Of a DNA stretch of 6,814 nucleotides, positions 6,746 through 6,814 are shown piece by piece; positions within the stretch are counted from its first letter, which is position 1, and the number at the start of each line of letters is the position of its first letter. The notes below the pieces were generated by a model. It saw only the letters and a list, made by a program, of their open reading frames with translations. It searched no databases and was not told the origin of the DNA. The position numbers and the translations under genes were made by a program. Source of the DNA: Xanthobacteraceae bacterium (GTDB lineage Bacteria; Pseudomonadota; Alphaproteobacteria; Rhizobiales; Xanthobacteraceae). The DNA is taken from contig JASHYD010000055.1 in the NCBI GenBank assembly GCA_030043175.1, positions 1-6,814 on the forward strand. The letters are read 5' to 3'.

Positions 6746-6759
6746 TTGAAGCAACGCAA
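6746..6759. promoter_or_regulatory. Relaxed FixK2-type site (one mismatch)
   Basis: TTGAAGCAACGCAA fits the looser FixK2 pattern TTG(A/C)-N6-(T/G)CAA but not the strict palindrome. It lies 31 bases past the HMA_2-like gene's stop and could serve a gene beyond the window. A relaxed match is expected about once per 15-20 kb by chance, so this is weak. Confidence 0.25.
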
Positions 6760-6814
6760 CACGACGCCACCGTCGCCTCTACGGCGGCCCGCGGTCGCCA
6801 CCAACGAGTCGGAC

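Noticed and set aside
6746..6814. TTG-started partial gene running off the end, preceded by GAGGG
   Set aside because: Spacing is too short, only 23 codons are visible with no motif, and the TTG lies within the relaxed regulator site.

Overview
The window looks like accessory chromosome (or plasmid) DNA from an alphaproteobacterium of the Rhizobiales, most likely near Bradyrhizobium, Rhodopseudomonas or Nitrobacter. The reasons are its GC-rich composition, an FtsH whose AAA+ and protease domains read like the Rhizobiales form (HEGGH zinc motif, a C-terminal [11 protein letters not shown] stretch), and repeated FixK/FNR-type operators. No rRNA, tRNA, CRISPR array or insertion sequence was seen.

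Layout. (1) 233-856, + strand: a PRPP-binding phosphoribosyltransferase-family gene that lacks its usual N-terminus. (2) 1033-2970, +: an intact membrane AAA+ zinc protease of the FtsH family with an unusual N-terminus. (3) 2971-3408: an intergenic stretch with a FixK/FNR-type box and a decapitated CBS-domain gene relic (3103-3297). (4) 3409-4761, -: intact nicotinate phosphoribosyltransferase (pncB). (5) 4930-5491, -: a nitroreductase-family gene upstream of pncB on the same strand, with an apparent one-base frameshift near codon 22. (6) 5492-6033: about 540 bases with no recognisable gene but three FixK/FNR-type boxes. (7) 6034-6714, +: a small membrane protein with an HMA_2-like N-terminal domain and a duplicated transmembrane motif. 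(8) 6715-6814: no supported gene.

The main result is regulatory. The exact palindrome TTGA-N6-TCAA, the binding pattern of FNR/FixK/Anr-type oxygen-responsive regulators, occurs five times (915-928, 3017-3030, 5558-5571, 5637-5650, 5752-5765). All five lie between genes and none inside an intact gene; about 0.1 would be expected by chance in this length. The window therefore reads as a low-oxygen or redox stress island. It combines NAD salvage (pncB), a flavin oxidoreductase, membrane-protein quality control (FtsH), a CBS sensor module (now broken), a PRTase and an HMA-type membrane protein. The gene mix resembles the dormancy (DosR) gene set of mycobacteria, which includes pncB2, a PRTase-domain protein, nitroreductase-like proteins and CBS proteins. 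That parallel is inference.

Three of the six recognisable genes look damaged (PRTase 5' end, CBS relic, nitroreductase frameshift), while ftsH, pncB and the HMA_2-like gene are intact. Either the island is decaying or the underlying assembly contains indels.
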